A DNA stretch of 10,090 nucleotides from the NCBI GenBank assembly GCA_900554385.1, contig USHE01000064.1:1-10090 (forward strand). The letters are read 5' to 3'. Made by a program: the position numbers and the translations under genes. This DNA is from an uncultured bacterium. GTDB lineage: Bacteria; Cyanobacteriota; Vampirovibrionia; Gastranaerophilales; Gastranaerophilaceae. Shown piece by piece: positions 6,591 to 10,090 of the stretch; within the stretch, counting starts at the first letter, position 1, and every line of letters starts with the position of its first letter. The notes under the pieces are model-generated. The model worked only from the letters and a program-made list of their open reading frames with translations, was not told the DNA's origin and made no database searches.

Positions 6591-9146
6591 TTAATTATTT
6601 TCTGTGTCGAGCAAACTCGTTTGAGAAACATTACTTTCAGCTTCTGCCGCATCTGCTTCTGCATTATCTTTCTTAATTGTTTCGTCATTATCAGGATTTA
6701 CAATTTTGTTTACCGAAACAACAACATCGTTATCCATGAGATTTTGAGCGCGAACACCGGTTGCAGGTCTTCCCTGACAGCTTATTGAACCTGCATTAAG
6801 TCTTGTGACGACTCCATTTGCCGTAACCATCATAATATCTTCAGATTCTTGTACGATAGTCAAAGCAACCAGTCTTGATGCATTCGATTTAAACTTAGTC
6901 GCAATTAAACCTATACCGCCTCTGTTTTGAGTTCTAAATTCTGATAATTTTGTACGTTTACCGAAACCGTCAGATGTTACGACAAGCAAATCTGCATCAT
7001 AATCCTGCGGAACGATATCACAGCCGATTATTTCATCGCCCGTTCTAAGCTTCATTGATGTAACCCCTCTTGCGCTTCTGCCAAGCGGTCTTAAATCTGC
7101 GATAGGGAATCTTATTGCCATACCGCAAGAAGTTCCGATGATAATTTCATCTCTTGAAGTTGCAAGTTTAACCCAATTAAGTTCATCACCTTCTTCAAGT
7201 CCGATAGCAATAATACCGTTACGTCTGATATTTGAGAAATTATCAAGTTCGATACGTTTGATGTAACCTTTTTTCGTCAACATTATCAGATTAAGTTCAT
7301 TAGAGAATGTACTTACAGGAACTACAGCCGTAATTCTTTCATCCTGATCGATAGGGAGAACGTTGATTATAGGCAAGCCTTTTGCCTGACGTCCGCCTTC
7401 TGGGAAGTCATAAACATTCAGACTGTATACCGTACCTTTAGATGAGAAGAACAACACTTTATCATGCATCATTGCAGTAAAGAAATGCTGAATATCGTCA
7501 TCTTCTTTGGTTTTAATACCGGACTTACCGCGAGTTGCACGGTTCTGGCGTTCAAAAGTATCAAGAGAAATACGTTTCAAATATCCTTGATGAGTAATAA
7601 ACACCGCCATAGGAGTATTTGGAGTTAAGTCTTCTATTGTAACTTCACCTTGTTCAGGAAGAATTTGAGTTTTTCTGTCATCACCGTATTTTTCTTTATC
7701 TTCAAGAAGTTCACCCTTAATAATGTCAAGGATTTTTTGACGGCTAGCAAGAATATCTTCGTATTCTGCAATTTTCTTCAACAATTCATCATATTCAGCC
7801 TTAACTTTGTCTTGTTCCAAGCCTGTCAATCTTCTCAATTGCATTTCAAGGATTGCATTAGCCTGATCAACATCCAACCCAAAGCGTGACATCAAACCGT
7901 CACGGGCTTCTTCTGTAGTTTTAGATTTTTTAATAAGTTCAATAACTTCATCAATCGAACCTAAAGCAATTATCAAGCCAGCCAAGATATGCGCACGAAC
8001 TTTAGCCTTTTTGAGGAAGAAAATAGTTCTTCTTGTAACGATTTCAACCCTGTGTTCAACAAATTCAGAAAGCACTTCATACAAATTCATCAATCTAGGC
8101 TGTTTACCGCATAACGCAAGCATATTTACGCCAAAAGTTGTAGCGAGCTGAGTATATTTAAACAAATTATTTTTAACAACATCAGGCTTAGCGTCACGTT
8201 TAAGCTCAATAACAATTCTCATACCTTCGCGGTCAGACTCATCACGGATATCTGAAATTCCGGTAATACGTTGTTCTTTAACTAAATCGGCAATTTTTTC
8301 AATAAGCTGAGCCTTATTAACCTGATAAGGGATTTCAGTAACAACAATTGCGGTACGGGATTGTCTTCCGCCCCCGCCGGCAATTTCTTCAAACCCTGCG
8401 ACAGCAGACATTTTTATAGAACCTCTGCCTGTTTCATAAGCCTGTTTAATATCGCTTAGACCAATAATTGTGGCAGCAGTAGGGAAGTCAGGTCCTTTTA
8501 TATATTCCATTAATTCCGAAACTGTAATATTCGGATTATCAATCAAAGCGATTGTACCATCCACGATTTCGCAAAGGTTGTGCGGCGGAATATTTGTTGC
8601 CATACCGACAGCGATACCAGAAACACCGTTCAGAAGAAGCATTGGTAATCTTACAGGTAAAACTGACGGTTCTTGCAATGAGCCGTCAAAGTTTGGTTCA
8701 AACTCAACGGTTTCACAATCAATATCAGCAAGCATAGATGTTGTAATTTTATGCATACGAGCTTCTGTATAACGCATAGCGGCAGCCCCGTCACCGTCGA
8801 CAGAACCGAAGTTTCCATGTCCGTCAACTGTCAGATATCTTGTAGAAAAATCCTGAGCCATACGAACAAGAGCTTCATAAACCGCACTATCACCGTGAGG
8901 GTGGTATTTACCAAGAACTTCCCCGACAATACGGGCACATTTCTTAAACGGTTTATCCGGAGCCATTCCAAGCTCATTCATTGCGTACAAAATACGTCTG
9001 TGAACAGGTTTTAAACCATCACGAACATCAGGCAGCGCACGCCCGACAATTACAGACATAGCGTAATCAATATACGAACGCTTCATTTCTTCTCTTATAT
9101 TAACCGGAACAATCTTTCCGTCTTCAAATATATTTTGCTGACTCAA
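6591..9146 (-). CDS. gyrA: DNA gyrase subunit A
   Basis: GyrA is the breakage-reunion subunit that works with GyrB to introduce negative supercoils. From the TTG at 9146 it has 851 residues. The N-terminal DNA-gate domain carries ALPDVRDGLKPVHRRILY and the active-site Tyr126 (AMRYTEAR). The quinolone region HPHGDSAVYEAL has Ser87 and Glu91 at the positions usually altered in resistance, so it looks wild type. A tower and coiled-coil region with EMQLRRLTGLE follows at about 380-480, then a beta-pinwheel C-terminal domain with repeated blade motifs (GYLKR, GYIKR, DGFGKRT). The GyrA box is degenerate (QNRATRGKSG, about 557-566), resembling cyanobacterial homologues. An acidic tail of about 35 residues ends the protein. 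ParC (topoisomerase IV) is the main alternative, but length and full pinwheel favour GyrA. The start is chosen from AAGGAG at 9158-9153. An in-frame TTG at 9167 has no ribosome site. Confidence 0.93.
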   Translation of the reverse strand: MSQQNIFEDGKIVPVNIREEMKRSYIDYAMSVIVGRALPDVRDGLKPVHRRILYAMNELGMAPDKPFKKCARIVGEVLGKYHPHGDSAVYEALVRMAQDFSTRYLTVDGHGNFGSVDGDGAAAMRYTEARMHKITTSMLADIDCETVEFEPNFDGSLQEPSVLPVRLPMLLLNGVSGIAVGMATNIPPHNLCEIVDGTIALIDNPNITVSELMEYIKGPDFPTAATIIGLSDIKQAYETGRGSIKMSAVAGFEEIAGGGGRQSRTAIVVTEIPYQVNKAQLIEKIADLVKEQRITGISDIRDESDREGMRIVIELKRDAKPDVVKNNLFKYTQLATTFGVNMLALCGKQPRLMNLYEVLSEFVEHRVEIVTRRTIFFLKKAKVRAHILAGLIIALGSIDEVIELIKKSKTTEEARDGLMSRFGLDVDQANAILEMQLRRLTGLEQDKVKAEYDELLKKIAEYEDILASRQKILDIIKGELLEDKEKYGDDRKTQILPEQGEVTIEDLTPNTPMAVFITHQGYLKRISLDTFERQNRATRGKSGIKTKEDDDIQHFFTAMMHDKVLFFSSKGTVYSLNVYDFPEGGRQAKGLPIINVLPIDQDERITAVVPVSTFSNELNLIMLTKKGYIKRIELDNFSNIRRNGIIAIGLEEGDELNWVKLATSRDEIIIGTSCGMAIRFPIADLRPLGRSARGVTSMKLRTGDEIIGCDIVPQDYDADLLVVTSDGFGKRTKLSEFRTQNRGGIGLIATKFKSNASRLVALTIVQESEDIMMVTANGVVTRLNAGSISCQGRPATGVRAQNLMDNDVVVSVNKIVNPDNDETIKKDNAEADAAEAESNVSQTSLLDTENN

Positions 9147-9152
9147 AATCTT

Positions 9153-9158
9153 CTCCTT
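9153..9158 (-). promoter_or_regulatory. Shine-Dalgarno that fixes the gyrA start at TTG 9146
   Basis: AAGGAG reads on the - strand at 9158-9153, six bases before TTG 9146-9144. It lies inside the longer open frame that begins at TTG 9167. The shorter protein begins (M)SQQNIFEDGKIVPV, which also leaves a typical short GyrA N-terminus before the conserved domain. Confidence 0.8.
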
Positions 9159-9187
9159 CTTATCCAAGTCTATAAATTCTTACCAGA

Positions 9188-9196
9188 ATTATAGCA
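9188..9196 (-). promoter_or_regulatory. gyrA promoter, extended -10
   Basis: On the - strand TGCTATAAT (9196-9188) is a perfect extended -10. No good -35 hexamer lies 16-18 bp upstream, as is common for extended -10 promoters. Transcription would start near 9181, giving a leader of about 35 bases before TTG 9146. Confidence 0.65.
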
Positions 9197-9259
9197 CAAA
9201 AACCTTCTTTTGGATATTTTTGAAATTATTGTTACATTTCAGGCAAACAGAAATTTACG

Positions 9260-9268
9260 TGTTATAAT
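9260..9268 (+). promoter_or_regulatory. rfbC-rfbB promoter, extended -10
   Basis: TGTTATAAT at 9260-9268 is a perfect extended -10 on the + strand, with no convincing -35. Transcription would start near 9275, only a few bases before the ribosome site at 9282-9287. It faces away from the gyrA promoter; the two -10 boxes are about 70 bp apart. Confidence 0.65.
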
Positions 9269-9292
9269 ATTTCACAGAATTAAGGAGCTTGT

Positions 9293-9850
9293 ATGCCGTT
9301 TGAATTTGAAAGACAAAAAATCAAAGATGTAATACTGGTTAAACCTACAGTCTTCGGCGATAACAGAGGATTTTTTATGGAAACTTATAAAAAAACCGAA
9401 TTCACGGAAAACGGAATTGATGTTGAATTTAATCAGGATAATCACTCAAAATCATCAGCACACGTATTAAGAGGGCTTCATTATCAAGCAAAACCCTACG
9501 AACAGGCAAAACTTGTCAGATGCGTACGCGGCAGAATATATGATGTTGCTGTTGACATAAGACCAAATTCAAAAACTTTCGGACAATATGTAAAAGTTGA
9601 ACTTTCAGAAGATAACAAGCAAATGTTATTTATTCCGGAAGGATTTGCACACGGATTCGTAGTATTATCAGATGAAGCAGAACTTTGCTACAAAGCAAGC
9701 GGAGAATATAACAAAGACGCAGATAGAGGCGTTTTGTGGAACGACAAAGATATAAATATTAACTGGGAAATAGATTTTGAACCTATACTCAGCGAAAAAG
9801 ATAAAATCCAACCAACATTAAAAGAAATTAATAAAAAGGAGCTTATATGA
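9293..9850 (+). CDS. rfbC: dTDP-4-dehydrorhamnose 3,5-epimerase
   Basis: RfbC (RmlC) epimerises dTDP-4-keto-6-deoxy-D-glucose at C3 and C5, the third step of dTDP-L-rhamnose synthesis for cell-surface polysaccharide. At 185 residues it is full length, a single cupin-fold domain. Family residues are at the expected places: FGDNRGFF (21-28), LRGLHYQ with catalytic His63, Lys73 in EQAKLVRC, VDIRPNSKTFG (88-97), FIPEGFAHGF (113-122) and Tyr133 in LCYKASGEY. AAGGAG at 9282-9287 is five bases before the ATG. Its TGA (9848-9850) overlaps the rfbB ATG as ATGA, so the two are translationally coupled. Its order before rfbB suggests a sugar operon continuing past the window. A dedicated rhamnose product is inferred from the family, since rfbA and rfbD are not seen. 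Confidence 0.96.
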   Translation: MPFEFERQKIKDVILVKPTVFGDNRGFFMETYKKTEFTENGIDVEFNQDNHSKSSAHVLRGLHYQAKPYEQAKLVRCVRGRIYDVAVDIRPNSKTFGQYVKVELSEDNKQMLFIPEGFAHGFVVLSDEAELCYKASGEYNKDADRGVLWNDKDININWEIDFEPILSEKDKIQPTLKEINKKELI

Positions 9851-10090
9851 AAATATTAGTTACAGGCGGAGCAGGTTTTATAGGAAACTGTTTTATACGT
9901 CACATGCTTAACCACCATCCGGATTACAAAATTGTAAACCTTGATGCACTGACTTATGCCGGCAATCTTGAAAACCTCTATGATGTTAAAGACAATCCTA
10001 ATTATGAATTTATATACGGTGACATTTGCGATAAACACCTTGTAATGCAAGTTATATCAGGTGTTGACTCAAATGTAAACTTTGAAGCCG
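9847..10090 (+). CDS. rfbB: dTDP-glucose 4,6-dehydratase, 5' part (runs off the window)
   Basis: RfbB (RmlB) converts dTDP-glucose to dTDP-4-keto-6-deoxyglucose, the substrate of the upstream epimerase. Only the first 81 codons are present. They form the start of a short-chain dehydrogenase Rossmann fold: MKILVTGGAGFIG with the GxxGxxG NAD-binding glycines at residues 7-13, then VNLDALTYAGNLENL, typical of RfbB, then YGDICD and VNFEA just before the edge. The ATG overlaps the rfbC stop by four bases. AAAGGAG at 9836-9842, within the rfbC end, supplies the ribosome site. The catalytic YxxxK lies beyond the window, so integrity cannot be judged. Confidence 0.94.
   Translation, partial: MKILVTGGAGFIGNCFIRHMLNHHPDYKIVNLDALTYAGNLENLYDVKDNPNYEFIYGDICDKHLVMQVISGVDSNVNFEA

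Noticed and set aside
8470..8772. Open frames antisense to gyrA, miaB, proA and proB, including this 100-codon one
   Set aside because: They are mirror frames of strongly conserved genes, with no ribosome sites and no recognisable protein features.
9147..9167. TTG 9167 as the start of gyrA
   Set aside because: No ribosome site precedes it, whereas AAGGAG sits six bases before TTG 9146.

Overview
The window is AT-rich bacterial chromosome carrying mostly housekeeping genes. No phage, CRISPR array, insertion sequence with a transposase, or defence system is visible. The best lineage guess is a non-photosynthetic relative of cyanobacteria (Vampirovibrionia / 'Melainabacteria', for example gut Gastranaerophilales). 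This is an inference at about even odds. It rests on a GyrA whose C-terminal domain carries a cyanobacterium-like Q-N-R-A-T-R-G-K-S-G sequence instead of a canonical GyrA box, on the low-GC codon use, and on the small hairpin-rich intergenic repeats.

Layout. Bases 1-338 (+) are the 3' end of a DAHP synthase gene (aroF type, first step of the shikimate pathway), with an in-frame TGA at 39-41 where the family has an Arg codon. A perfect palindromic bidirectional terminator (343-370) separates it from the convergent miaB (377-1702, -), the tRNA methylthiotransferase. The 347-bp gap upstream of miaB holds a structured miaB leader, candidate miaB -10 boxes, copy 1 of a MITE/REP-like repeat (1842-1973), and a good sigma-70-type promoter. 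That promoter drives a two-gene unit: an acyl-CoA synthetase-like AMP-forming ligase (2050-3723, +) and a 96-residue exported/membrane protein (3735-4025, +). Copy 2 of the repeat, inverted relative to copy 1, fills the convergent gap (4025-4138).

Bases 4144-6544 (-) are the proline-biosynthesis pair proB-proA. proA is intact. proB is interrupted by an apparent one-base deletion near 6238-6242. proB starts just past the terminator of gyrA (6591-9146, -). gyrA is divergent from rfbC (9293-9850, +), which overlaps the start of rfbB (9847 to the window end, +) by four bases. Those two are the start of a dTDP-L-rhamnose or related nucleotide-sugar operon. gyrA and rfbC are read from a short divergent region with two perfect extended -10 elements facing opposite ways.

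What stands out. Two biosynthetic genes (aroF and proB) each carry one inactivating lesion of a single base, while every neighbour is intact. That is either recent loss of amino-acid biosynthesis or two consensus errors in the assembly. The other points are the paired MITE-like elements around the ligase unit, mutually exclusive hairpins in the miaB leader, and a possible leaderless proB transcript. I found no clear new biological system here.
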